Shown here piece after piece: positions 47,258-58,849 of a stretch of 64,000 nt of DNA. The DNA is taken from NCBI GenBank assembly GCA_014904985.1, contig MU128956.1, positions 1 through 64,000 on the forward strand, written 5' to 3'. Every line of letters begins with the position of its first letter. Position 1 is the first letter of the stretch. The position numbers and the translations under genes were made by a program. Origin of the DNA: Hydnum rufescens UP504. Its lineage: Eukaryota > Basidiomycota > Agaricomycetes > Cantharellales > Hydnaceae. The notes beneath the pieces were generated by a model. That model saw only the letters and a program-made list of their open reading frames with translations. It was not told where the DNA came from and searched no databases.

Positions 47258-48420
47258 CACCTTAGGCAGCCCTATTTCGGTATCTAACTAGGTAGTCTTT
47301 TTTTGGTATGAAAGCGGGTCTAATAGGCCTATGCACACATGGCCCCACATGTACTCAGCTACCGGCATGGGCCCATGGTCCCATCTGCAAAATTAGGTCT
47401 CATGGGGCCATGCCAGGCAATTTTTTAGACCCTGGCCCCATGAAAACATACCCTCAGCTTAGAGTCTTACTGGCAAGCTTCATTCCTGACTATAATTCCT
47501 TTTTTGTCCAAGTGATGGCATCCACATGCTTTATCTCCGCAATGGAGTTTTTTTTTTCTAAGTCCATCATTACCTTCTTTTCATTACTCTTCCAAGTCTG
47601 TATGCACCAATAGTTCCAATCAAGAGTATCATAATATTCCAAAGCAAGGTAGTCTAAATGAGAAGTTGTATTGACAGGAAATGGGGATCATGTGCAATGA
47701 GAAAATCATGATAAAGGAGGGATTACGACGATGCAGGGATTACGACGATGCAGGGATTACGACGATGCAGGGATTACGACAATGTGGGGATTATGACGAC
47801 ATGGGGATTATGATGATGCGGGGATTATGACGATGTGGGGATTATGACGATGTGGGGATTATGACGATGTGGGGATTATGACGATGTGGGGATTATGACG
47901 ATGTGGGGATTATGACGATGTGGGGATTACGATGATGTGGGGGATTGTGATGATGTGGAGATTGTGATGACATGCCAATGCAGGGAGTTTGGCACGAGAG
48001 CTAGACAACATGGTGTACGATGGTGTCTAAGACAGCACAAGAGCTGAGATCATACAAAAGCTGAGACGATGTGAGTTGAGTTGAGACAATGCGAGAGTCG
48101 AGATGACGAGGGAGCTGAGATGATGCAAGAGCTGACTGCAAGGACCAGGACAACATGAGAATTTAATGTGAGAAGTATGTGACACGGGAATTCAACATGA
48201 GAAGTATGATGGTGTGGGGATTTCATGGGAGATGTATGGCAATGCGAGAAGTATGACAATACGAGAAGCAAGTATGATGATGCGAGATGTACGGTGATGT
48301 GAGACATACAGCAATGTGAGACGCACGGCAATGCGAGACGTACGGCAATACAAGATGTACAGCAATGCAAGACATACGGAAATGCAAGATGTATGGCAAT
48401 GCTAGAAATCCAGGAATACT
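47258..48420 (+). repeat. Left terminal inverted repeat of the KDZ element
   Basis: The outer 480 bp (to about 47740) differ from the right repeat at only about eight positions. Further in, both repeats consist of short tandem words in the same order. First come GGGATTAYGACGATG repeats, then GAGTTTGGCACRAGAGC, then GCTGAGATGATG repeats, then GARAAGTATGA and GAGACATACAGCAATG repeats. The number of units differs between the ends. Homology fades near 48420. Confidence 0.9.
47715..47965 (+). repeat. 17-bp subterminal satellite in the left repeat
   Basis: About fourteen tandem units close to GGGGATTATGACGATGT lie head to tail. The matching array in the right repeat (about 59385-59520, opposite strand) has fewer and more varied units. 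Subterminal arrays often bind transposase; that role is inferred. Confidence 0.85.
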
Positions 48421-48461
48421 CTGTAAGTGGAAGTGGGTTGGTCTGTACAAGGCATTGCCCA

Positions 48462-51400
48462 TCAAGGAGGAAAGTTTGGGCCAGTGGGCAGCCTCCAGAT
48501 GTCCGGGCCAGCCTGGGATGCTGCCAAAAAATCATGCAAGTCAACGTTCTGCTGTGAGGAGCCGTAGCTGTTGGGATTCAAGCGCTGGCCCTCAAAGGAC
48601 GAGAGTCCCAATGGATTGGGGTGCTGCATGCCTTGGTATGGCAGCATTGGATTTCCATAGCCGTATGGCTGATGGAGGTGCGGAGCAGATGTGGGGGCTG
48701 ACAGCAATGAGTGTTGGGGTGGTTGAAAAGTACTGAGGAAGTTGTTGTTCATGGGAGCAAAGGGATTGAATTGAATACAATTAAAGGATGGGGTTCCACC
48801 GCTGGCATGCACCTGGGCACCCAACCCAAAAGGATCGAGTGCGCTGCCATGGCCAGTCAATCACGGAACATTAGGCATACCTGCGAAGGACATACCAGTA
48901 CTGCTTTCAGCCGCGACAAAAGGATTGAATGATCCTGAGGGGGGACTGGAGCTGCCATTAATGTCAGGAGATGTCAACATGTGACTTGGGGCAGGGGCTA
49001 CTACATCATTGCGAGTCGTAAGGAGTGTGTTGGCAGCTGCAGGATTAGCTTCGATGCCACTGGTTATGAGGAGCCCAGGAGCTGTGACGTTACAAGTAGA
49101 TATGGCAGCAGTAGCTTCGGTTTCTGTGTCACCGGTGACGAGGGGAACATCAACAGATGCGGTGCTATGGGCTGCTATAGGAGTGGCAGCTGCCACTGCT
49201 GCCCTACTACGCTTCTTGCTCCTACCCTCAGGCTTGCCCAGAATTGGGTGTTTACCTTTCCTTGCGCCAGCAATTGCAGGGTCTTGCACATCCTCAACGT
49301 CCTCCAGGTATCGCTGCGACGAACGGACCCACATCAAGACCTTCCCATTGTGATCAGTCATAATCGGGACAGAGGCCTGACCTGCAAGAGACATCTTCAT
49401 ATTGCCTGTTTCACAAAGTTAGGTCAGATTATGGTTGAGATAGTAGAGAATCATTCTACATATGTGCGCTCCATCGATGAATACCAATGATGATATTTGA
49501 TGGTGCCTTGTGGAATTCGGAACAGAGCAGATGCCAACTGAGGACAGAATTCGAGGCATTGCAATCCAGGTTTGCAAAACCTGGTGCCACGCCCCAATTT
49601 ATAATCTCAAGTTGATGTCCATAGAGAAGGTCAGCAAGACTTTGCCAAGGGAACCGTTCCTCAAGACTCACAAATGGCTCTGCACGCAAATTATAATATT
49701 AGCACTGGTGCCATAGAGCTTGAACACATGATCATACCGAATAATGCCCTTAAGTGCTTGCTGCTCGCTGCCTTGGCCTTTGAGATATCAGTAAGCTCAG
49801 CGTGCCAAGCACTTGCTTGCGCAAGTTCGGGATTTAGCTCCACTTGTTGAAGCCTAATGGTTTCATTATTGATGAATATATAAAACTGCCAGATGATATT
49901 TCCGAGTGGGTTGATGCTGGTCCAAAACCATCGTGCCACATTGGATCCATAGAAAACGCCATTCCGTGCTGCAGATTTGTCATCCTGTGGTCGCCCGCTT
50001 ACCATGAGGATGATGGTGTGTGCACCAGCCATTGCTATGGTTTTTGCCTGAACACAAGGTCATCATAAGTTAATTGACACACATTTGGTCAATTTACTCA
50101 CTCAGGCAACCATTCCATCTTGTTCCACAGCCATCAAATGGCTTAATCCTGCACCTTGCGATGCTTGCTTGAGATTGTCAATCTCAACCGTGACCATCTC
50201 AGCTTGCAGGCGGGACAACTGCTCATCTAGGTCACCGATTGCTTCATGCTCGCGCTTGAACGCATACCAGGCAGGTGTGATGACCTCCCTCATGTAGTCA
50301 CTTTGTTTGCCTTGTAAATACATATTAGGACTGCGAGAATGAGTTCAGAAATCAATGAGAACTCACAATGTCCAACTTCACCCTGAAGAGGATTTGGAGC
50401 CTCTTTCATGTATGACCGTGACCATCTGTTGAAAGCATTCTTTTCACGTTGACCCTTCTCCTTGTCTACCACAGCATGATTGACGAGCTTGACCTCAGTG
50501 ACCATAAGAAGCTTAAGCTGGGGATATCGGCTCTTCTCTGCTAGCGCACCGAGATCCTCAAGAAATCGATCCCTAAGCAACCAAGCTCTCAATATGACAG
50601 CTTCAGGGACTGGTCCATCGAAGAAGGGAAGGGAAGATGAAATGGAAGGATTGTTGGGCCAGAAGTCAGGATCAAGACAATTGTTGACATCGTCAGGTGC
50701 TGCATTCGCAATATGAGTAGCAGTGTTCAAGACGAGCCCGTGTTTTTTTGAATTAGCTACCATGGGCAGCTCTTCAACTTCGTGGATGGAGACACCAGAC
50801 AAGGGCGACCAATTCTGCCTCAATACACCATGCGAGCCGAATGTATCAGGAAGATGGTGGATAATTTCGTCACTATCTTCATCAGATAGGCTGAGAATGT
50901 TGGATGATGGGTGGGGCATGGAATTATCCCGGGCTGCAGCAAATTTCAGCAGTGACAGAGTACCGAATTGGGGACTTTGAGGCGACATATCGGGGATTGG
51001 AGATTTATCGCCATTGAGAGAATGAGTGTGGTTCTGATTCCTTTTGGTCTGAGGCAAGTGTCACCCAGTGAATGTGTCTTTCAATTGTAAGAGCATCACA
51101 CAAATTCAAAGAAAATACCCAAATGATTACTCATGTCTGCACTGGGGTAATCCGGTTTTCCCTTCTGGGGCCACTGGGAAGAAGTTGAAGGCTGAAACTC
51201 GTGGAATTGCACAGAATCGGGGGAATGACCTCCATCTTCGTCGTCACTGCCCACCTCATCACCATCACCCTCATCACCATCACCCTTGTCACCGTCGCCC
51301 TTGTCACCATTGCCCTTGTCACTGTTGCCCTTGTCACCGTCGCCCTTGTCACTGTTGCCCTTGTCACTGTTGCCCTTGTCACTGTTGCCCTTGTCACCAT

Positions 51401-51938
51401 CGCCCTTGTCACTGTTGCCCTTGTCACTGTTGCCCTTGTCACTGTTGCCCTTGTCACTGTTGCCCTTGTCACTGTTGCCCTTGTCACCGTCACCATCGCT
51501 CCCATCTCCATTCGTCCTGATTGGGGCTGAGGGTACTGCAAGATTTGATCTGGCGTTTGTGTTCAGCATTGAAAGGGAGGCCGGAAGAGTATTGGCAGGG
51601 GTAGTATGAGTAGGAGGATTCATCTCAGGTGTGGAGAAATGACGAGAGGTCAGGCAGGCAGTGGTTGAGCTTTTTGGTCCGACACCAACAGTTGTAGTTG
51701 CAGCCACAGATGTCCTGGCTTTTTCAGTTGGCTTCCATTGATGTTTGCTAGTGTGGATTTCTGGCTTGTCAGCCATCTTGGAGCATTCCTCACCAGCTGA
51801 TGTGACAGCAGCTTTCTTGCGCTTCAAACTCTTTTGTCCAGAGTTCACAGAAGAGGAATTCGCCACTAGAGCAGGTTCGGTGACTGGAGGCAATTTTATG
51901 ATCAACTTTTTTTTGGCTGGAGCCTTCAGGTGTGCCAT
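48462..51938 (-). CDS. KDZ cargo gene B, unknown protein with p-loop-free, low-complexity architecture
   Basis: A long leftward gene starts at ATG 51938 (MAHLKAPAKKKLIIKLPPVT) and has several introns. Order of parts: a basic, Ser/Thr-rich leader; a pentapeptide repeat GNSDK/GDGDK (51498-51253); an acidic linker. Then a conserved-looking core runs FWPNNPSISSSLPFFDGPVP, LLRDRFLEDLGALAEKSRYP, QREKNAFNRWSRSYMKEAP and YMREVITPAWYAFKREHEA. A central coiled coil (AIGDLDEQLSRLQAEMVTV) follows, then FYGSNVARWFWTSINPLGN and WQSLADLLYGHQLEIINWG. The end is a Pro/Gln/Asn-rich tail. An in-frame TGA (48861-48863, GMPNVP-stop-LTGHG) cuts off the last 130 codons. No known domain was recognised. It may be a passenger gene of the element. 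Confidence 0.6.
51253..51498 (-). repeat. 15-bp coding minisatellite (GNSDK/GDGDK)
   Basis: About sixteen tandem units of CCCTTGTCACTGTTG and close variants on the plus strand code, on the minus strand, for repeats of GNSDK and GDGDK within cargo gene B. Unit length is a multiple of three, so copy changes keep the frame. Confidence 0.9.
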
Positions 51939-52150
51939 GCAGAGTAGAAGGTATGCAGCAAGCAAGAACTCACCAATGACACCTTTTGCTACTCTGGGTT
52001 CGGTTCATGCAGAAAGGTGATCAAAAGCGGAGGTACATGGAGAACTCCGGTATTACATAATGACTATCCATGTAAATAACGAGGCCCATCCAAATCAAGT
52101 TCCAGTACTATGTGCCAGCGGTCATTCCGGTAGCCGAAGGTTTCATCTGC

Positions 52151-53450
52151 TCATAGTGTAGATGATTGTTCCACACTGACAGAAGGACCCCCATCCTCCA
52201 TCACCCACTTTGTGATGAGCCGAATGAGCTTGTCGTACGGTCCATTCGTTGGCCACATATATACTGCAAATTCCTTCACTTGAGACTGAGGAGGAGGCTC
52301 TAGATGACCATGCATCACCATCTCCAAGCAGTGCAGATAAGGAGGGATGTCAGATATGGCAATTGATGCCAGCTTGTCAAAAAGCCAGGCCTTATCGAAG
52401 GACACAATGTCCATGGGATGGATTCGTTCCTTGGCAAGTGGAGGTAGCAATGTTTGATTGCCTCCTGAAAGGCATGGAGGAAATGTGAGGGTATCAAGGA
52501 ATTGGTGCTTGAAAGACGACAACGGGTCAGAGTTGTGTTCTTGCCACCATGCGCGTTCAAATGAGTGAGATATGGGCATTTCCTGACAGGTTGGTGGGAG
52601 AGGAATCAAGAGGTGCACGTTTCATCATCTCATGGAGATCTGATTGCGAGTGATGATGAGCTATTGCTTGCTCAATGTATTGAGGCTCAAATAGCCAGAT
52701 GTACGACACCATTTCCGTGTAGACATCCTTGACTTGGAACTCGTCCAGTCCTCGAACGTCACCCTGGGATATAAGAGTGTTGTAAACCACACCAAGGTGT
52801 CGTTGAGACTTGAATGTGAGACACATTGACCATGTTCGGGACCTGTAGTGTTTCTTCTGTTGGATTTTTCATACACCGAGGCAACCATAAGGCGCAAATT
52901 CTTTTAGCCAATGTTCCCGCTGAGCACCCTTGGCCAGAGGGCTGACGACAAGGGTATACCACTTATGTACGGGGGTTCGAGCCATCAGATAGGGAATGTC
53001 GGTGAAAAGGAGTGGCACCATACTATCACTGGCATCTGCAGCTGATTCTGATGATGGTGCTGGACTGCCAGGGTCACGAGGAGACAGTTGTTGAGGGTAG
53101 AGTACAGGAGGAACAGCGAGCAGGTACACATTCTGGATCGTGTCAGGAGCTAGGTCAGGCAAACTGTGAAACAACATTGCCGTGAGTAGAACCCCATATT
53201 GGTAGTGTAATTTGGGTCGAACCATGACTCCACACCAGAAATTGGCAGCATTGAGATAAGGGTATTTCCAGGAGACAAGAACGTTATGGGTGCGCCAGTA
53301 CAGCAGGCTGATTCGGCTATTTTCGGCTTAGGTAATAATAACCTCCCAAGGAAGGAAGACGAGATGAGAGAGAGGGAATGGAAAAGAAAATGATCATGAA
53401 ATATTGAGAATAGAGTCAGAGTACAGTGAATACCCTGGTTTTGCATGTCT
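52151..53450 (-). CDS. KDZ cargo gene A, unknown protein
   Basis: Leftward coding pieces include TGAPITFLSPGNTLISMLPIS, then YGVLLTAMLFHSLPDLAPDT, YLMARTPVHKWYTLVVSP and LKEFAPYGCL. The last piece ends IHPMDIVSFDKAWLFDKLAS, ISDIPPYLHCLEMVMHGHLE, PTNGPYDKLIRLITKWVMED, with a stop at 52151. The pieces lie in more than one frame and are probably joined by short introns (candidates near 53170, 52860, 52760 and 52600), but not every junction was resolved, so the start and intactness are unsure. No known domain was recognised. It lies between cargo gene B and the divergent rightward genes, about 210 bp from gene B. Confidence 0.5.
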
Positions 53451-54185
53451 CTGCTCGAACTCTCGGCTAATCCCATATTAGTCCAGAGGGACTAACCCAC
53501 AGGTATAAAATCATAGGTTCGTCAATAAGGGAATATATTCATTAGAAACTCCCAATATGAACCCCAGTAAGGCTTGGAGTGTGTTTCCGGTGGTCAGAAA
53601 AAGTTGCTGTGATGCATGACTGAGCCTACAGTCGAAATAGGTCAATGTATGGAATTCACCATGCAATGCTTGCGACCTCGCATGCACTAATCCTAGGTCT
53701 GGGAAAACTTAAAAAATCAAGATTATAAGGGTTTATTATAGATAAAAATTCAAGCTGATTGGTGCATACCAATCTTAAATTGAATGAGCCAGTAAATCAC
53801 TTTACTATGTGGGGGCTACAGTCATCATTATTGAGTGTGAATATCTGGTATTTTCAAAACATGTTCTTATATACTTAGAGTAAAATTTACTATGTAGTGC
53901 TGATATATCTTATCTGACCCAAAAAATTGTTATGTGAATAATGAAATATTGATTTATTGTATGGGTGCCTATTGCACTCCTTTTGAGCTATAATTTTGAG
54001 GTTTTTCTAATATTGGGGCTGTTAACAAGAAGATTAAAAATTATTTGCAGATTTATAGCCTTATTGATTGAGATGAAAGCCATGTATCACACTGGAACAC
54101 AATATTGAGAGCTATTATGGTAATAATTTGCATGGTGTTGAGTCTGCATGCCGGAACCAAATTTACATTCGTCCACAACCAACAC

Positions 54186-54780
54186 ATGTCGAATGCAATG
54201 ACCACGACTTGCCTCTGTCACTGTTTGTTCCCCGGTATGTCAAATTGTGATTATGGACTTGTATCTACTGACCCACCCAGCCAAACTCAGGGTGTCAAAC
54301 TCAGTTGAAAACCCCAATGAGGAATACTATACCTGCATGAAGCGGGGCAGTCCGCGCCCTTCTTGCAAGTCTTTTGGTGAGTTCAAGTCTAATTTCCTAC
54401 TGGTACTTCCTTTCTTCATACATTTTAATCTCTAGTTTGGGTCCAGGGAGGTTCCCTATCATCAGTACCTGTGGCGTCTGCACCATCAATGCCAACATCT
54501 AGGCGTGAGTACAAATTTTGCAGTTCAATTAATTCTAACTTGAACCTCTCTAGGTCAACAACTCCCAACAACTCCAAGGACCCCTAGGAGCCCAAGGGCT
54601 CCCACTGTGGCTGGATTGACTGCCCAAGTTGAGGAGTTGGAGTTGGACAAGGAGAGACTCGAGGACGAGTGTGTCCAGCTTAAATATGAACTTGTTGAAG
54701 CTCACCAGAAGGTTGGTGAAGCTCTCAGTAAGTATTCTATTCTCAAGGATAAGATTGATATGATCTCACTGGAATCTTAG
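54186..54780 (+). CDS. Small GRF-type zinc-finger and coiled-coil protein
   Basis: Candidate exons give TTTCLCHCLFP, then SVENPNEEYYTCMKRGS and PRPSCKSFVWVQGG; the pattern CxC..NPxxxYYxC..CxxFxW fits the GRF zinc finger. After a Pro/Thr/Arg linker (TPRTPRSPRAPTV) comes a coiled coil, LTAQVEELELDKERLEDECV, then QLKYELVEAHQKVGEALSKY, and a stop at 54778-54780. Introns after KSF (54374-54435) and after TSR (54505-54551) have good signals. The join after CLFP is one base out of phase, so the N terminus is tentative. GRF fingers bind single-stranded or structured DNA in DNA-processing proteins; a helper role for transposition is a guess. Confidence 0.55.
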
Positions 54781-55009
54781 TTTTTTTACTTCGTCTTCAT
54801 ACTGCCCTGTACATTATTAGTCATTGGAAAATACCAAAGTTTTCTTTTGTCTTGACCTCATCTTGTCGGCCATCAGAATCACAGTGCCTATTGATGATCT
54901 ATTGAGGGAGGGAGGGAGATCATAACGACCACCCTTGTTGTGCGTATTACACAGCGTCACTGTAATGTACAGCGTCTCTGATGCGGCATAGGTCTGCAGC
55001 ACATGTTGT

Positions 55010-58000
55010 TCCTTGGCCAAAAAGCAAAAGGATTGATTAGGCGTAACAAGAAGAAATCTAAAGCCGTTGCTGAGGCTGGTCTGTCTAATGAGCCATCATC
55101 ATCAAAACGGCAGAAGCATAACGAGGCCCCTCTCGATCTGCCCACTGTCCCCAACGATCCATACTGAGTTATCATCGGGACCCAGCTACCATCTGTCCGA
55201 AGTCTAGACCGGAGAAAACACAATGGTGTCATCTTTCTTGGAAAGGAAATGGACGGTCAAGCACTGTATCAGCAGGCTGGGCTGCCAAGTTGCCAGCATC
55301 AACAACCATCCTTAGAGTCCATCAACACTGGTGACGATGACCCAGCTCACCCTGCCTTGGGCGATTTCTTTGACTTTGACTATGGGCTTAATGCCCTGGA
55401 CTACTGCATCCCACAAGAAAACCATCCAGTCCTTCTCCAGCAAGACAATAGGCATGTTGTCAAAGATAAGCAATCTCGCCACTCCTGTTGACGATACGCT
55501 GCTGCCCATAAATGGAATACAACTGTACTTCCCAGTTTGCTTTGTCCATACATGGCCTTCCGTGTGCAAACCAACTCTGGGCGCAATGCGATGCAGACTC
55601 CCACTGAAGTAGCGCCATGTACATGTGGAACACACAGCATCCGGCTGGAGGTTACATGTGTGCATTTAAAATGTGCGTCTTTTGGTGTCTCACTGAAACC
55701 ACATCCTCACATTTTTGCAGATCTAGACTCTATCGTGCTTTATTCGTGTAAATGTAGGCCAGTGCCTGAGCAACTGGTGGGACGTGGGCTCTTTCTGTGT
55801 GCACCGGTCCTCCCAAAGCTTGCCATTGATCTCGATATGCTCGAGTTCGCTACTGGGCTCTTCGTTAATTCATCACCAAATGAAACGGCATGGGTGGCAA
55901 CTCTCACAGAGTTCCTTGATACTCGGGGCTATGTTTTTACTACTGAGGTTAGCATTCACATTCAAGCCCTTGATTGATCAAATCTAATATTTTATGGCAT
56001 CAAGGACTCATTTCGGCGACACTTTGGGAACACACTCACACAATATCAGGTGCTCATGCAAGTTGTTGAGGCGGAGGTCCGAAAATCTGTTGAGATCGCC
56101 CAGACACTCATTCTCACTACCAGTGCTGCAACATTACCCCATCATCTCAAGGCAGAACTTCCACCAGTTGATGGATCTACCGCATTATTCGAGCACGATT
56201 ATCTCAACAGCCAGAGTAACGATGGACACATTCCACAATCCAAATCCGGTGAGCCACGACAGTGCCCCAGTGCCTATCTTCGTTCCCGGTGCCCTCTCTG
56301 CTTTGGAGGATGACCTCCAGTTCCTCAAGAGAACACGTCAGTCTATTCCTAATTTGTGGTGTGATGTTGTCCTAATATTCGTCGTTGCAGTCCACACATC
56401 GTTGTTTGCATAGATGCCAATTTCCAACAGAAGCAGAACCATGATAAAGACCATCGAAAAGGGCACGAGAAGGATGAGGGGATGAGAGATCTGCCCCTAT
56501 TCAGTCCCTGCTCTGTCCAAGTCTCCAAAGCTTATCTGAAGGATTGGGAGGCGAAGGTCGATGGTATTCAAAACTATCCACTTACTACCAGGGCTGGTTT
56601 GAAGCGTAAGGCTGGCGAGATGGTTGAGTCCGACTCAAATGCAACAGATGCTGAGGACCGATGCGAGCCTGGGATGCCTATTCCAATTCATGCGCCAACT
56701 CATGTGGCAAGTCATTTATTGCAGCTGACAGCAATCGTGTCAAGGCTTTGACTATGTACTTTTCTGACACTGGCATGATGGCCATGCTGTGTCACCACGA
56801 TATAGTTCTTTACTGGGCCAACATGTGGATGGCTGGTGAAAAACAGTTCTTCGCTTTGGCGTTGCTGGCCGCTCTCATGGCCGAGCTCCCAGTGGATTGG
56901 ACAGTCGGGTTCTTATATGACATAGCGTGCCAGATGCACCGAAGTCTAATCAAGTGGGACTTCTTGCCCCAGTTTCTCCCATGACTCCTGTTCACCATAT
57001 CAGTTTTTCATGCTTATGGCCACCAATGGGTGTGCCAATTGTGGTATCACCCACGTAAGGCCAGAATCTGGGGTCTCTCAGATGGAGAGGGCTGTGAGCA
57101 GTTTTGGAGTATGCTTCACCGACTCATTCCAGGCATGCATGTCACTGGAGTGAGTTTTCACCGTTTAGTGTACACTATCTATACTAACGGTCCTCCAATC
57201 CTAGTATCATCGCTGCCTATTCGTCCTGAACCTCCAGATCACCCACATTCACCAAACACAGTTGTTCGGTCTGGGCAAATGGCTTCAGCGACGCATCACA
57301 AAAACAACAAAACGTCTAGTGGATGTTTCTCTGAAGCTCAAGGCTTGTGGCCACTCTTCTGACTTTCTGCGTCAGCAGTTCGCCCAGCAACGAAAATATC
57401 AGAGTAGGCCTCTTACCCATAAGTGCTCCTTAAACCTTCAGCATGAGTGCCCACTGTAATGTACCTTGGAATAGGCCAATCGAAAAATAGCGGTATCAAG
57501 GCCATCGAGAAGATTGTCGCATTACAGGAATCTGTGTCAACGATCAAGATGGCGATTGCCAAGCTTGAGAGCGAGCTGACAAAATATGTCCTGACAGATT
57601 CTATCACTGTTAGCAGCACTCGCTTCAACATATTGACAAGTATTGAAGCAAAGGCTCGTGTTCTCATTTGTCTTCAGAAAGACATTGATGCTGCAACAAA
57701 CTACCTCAATCTTCATGACAAGACTTCTGCAGCCAGGCTGAACAAGATCAAAGGGGAACCGTTTTTTACATTGCAGATGAACATGTGTGCTGTCAAAGTA
57801 TGGCTGTGTACCAAGCTTCGTGAACGCAAGTTCGAGCTTGCTAACCTTGAATGTGCTTATCGTAGCCAACAAATGGGTGCATCTACCTTCACATATCATA
57901 ATCCGGATCTTACAATTTAACTCAGATCAAAAAACTCGGGCGCACATTGAAGACACCATGCACCATCATGAACCTACGATTACTACCCTTGCTAAGAAGT

Positions 58001-58710
58001 ACAATGATATGCTGAAGCAAATGGTTCGATTACGGGTAACTGATGCAGTAGCAGCTAACACAGTCCTTCCTCCTCCCATTATCCTCAAGATGCTTTTCAA
58101 GTTGGATGTGGACGATGACACATGGCACGATATTGGTCTCGAGGATCTTGAGGAATTTGAAGGGGTCCTACCTCCGTGGCTAGGTGACAACACTGTCTGC
58201 GCTGGTATTCGTTTTGATCAGGAGGTCATGAATTGCAAGGGTGAGCTTCTATGCTGTCACCTGGAGCACGAAGCTATGCATGATTGGTTTGAGGAAGAGT
58301 ATGAGGCTACGATGTTGGCTGAAAAGTACACACCTGGTGAGTGACTGTGCATTGTCATTGTAATTAACTCAATGCTGACATCTTCCAGATACCATTCTTA
58401 CCACCTCCAGCTTCGTCTGTGCCACCTAACAAAGCTGGGGATGATATGGCAGTGAAAGGTGCAAGGATCAATGTCGAAGAGATCATGGCCAGTTTGGGTC
58501 ACGGCAACACTGAGCATGACCCACACACAACGAGCCACCACAATGAATGGTATTCCTCCAATCCCCGATTGTGACCCTGACATCCAGTTGTCAGATGATG
58601 ATGGTGAGACAGAACTTGAACCTGTGGCTATTTATGATGCGCATGTCATGGCAGAGATTGATAACTGTGCTCGAGAGCAGGAGTGGGAATCAGGAGAAGG
58701 TGCTGAGTAA
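55010..58710 (+). pseudogene. KDZ transposase, with in-frame TGA codons and frame breaks
   Basis: A basic Lys/Ser N terminus (KKKSKAVAEAG, SSSKRQKHNE) precedes a Cys-containing region with CTCG and SCKCRPVPEQL. Then RRHFGNTLTQYQ, YLRSRCPLCFGG and the catalytic core follow. The core has IVVCIDANFQQK (first Asp, near 56410), AGEKQFFALALLAAL, VGFLYDIACQMHRS (second Asp, near 56920), SVFHAYGHQWVCQLWYHP and GLSDGEGCEQFWS (Glu, near 57085). A long helical C terminus ends with LFKLDVDDDTWHDIGLED and a late acidic exon (to 58710). In-frame TGA codons lie at 55165-55167, 55489-55491 and 56982-56984. A frame break lies near 56690. The order of parts matches KDZ transposases, so the family call is firm; activity is doubtful. 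Confidence 0.9.
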
Positions 58711-58849
58711 TGCACCTGTTCTCCAATTTTCTCAGCTTACCGTCTTACTTGCTATACCTTATACTTGCCCTCCAGCTGTGTTGCAGGCCATATTGATCAT
58801 CCCCCATCATCATCATCCACGCCATCGTTATTGTTCCTGCATTGTCCCT

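Noticed and set aside
47308..47613. An open frame (MKAGLIGLCTHGPTCTQL...) that also occurs at 59918-59553
   Set aside because: The two copies are the terminal inverted repeats of the KDZ element themselves; the frames diverge inside and show no codon constraint.
47715..47965. CRISPR-like regular array
   Set aside because: Units are contiguous with no unique spacers, the sequence is eukaryotic, and the array lies in a transposon end.
51201..51530. Plus-strand frames made of VTVALVTIALVT or SLLPLSLLPLS repeats
   Set aside because: They are complementary-strand readings of the GNSDK minisatellite in cargo gene B.
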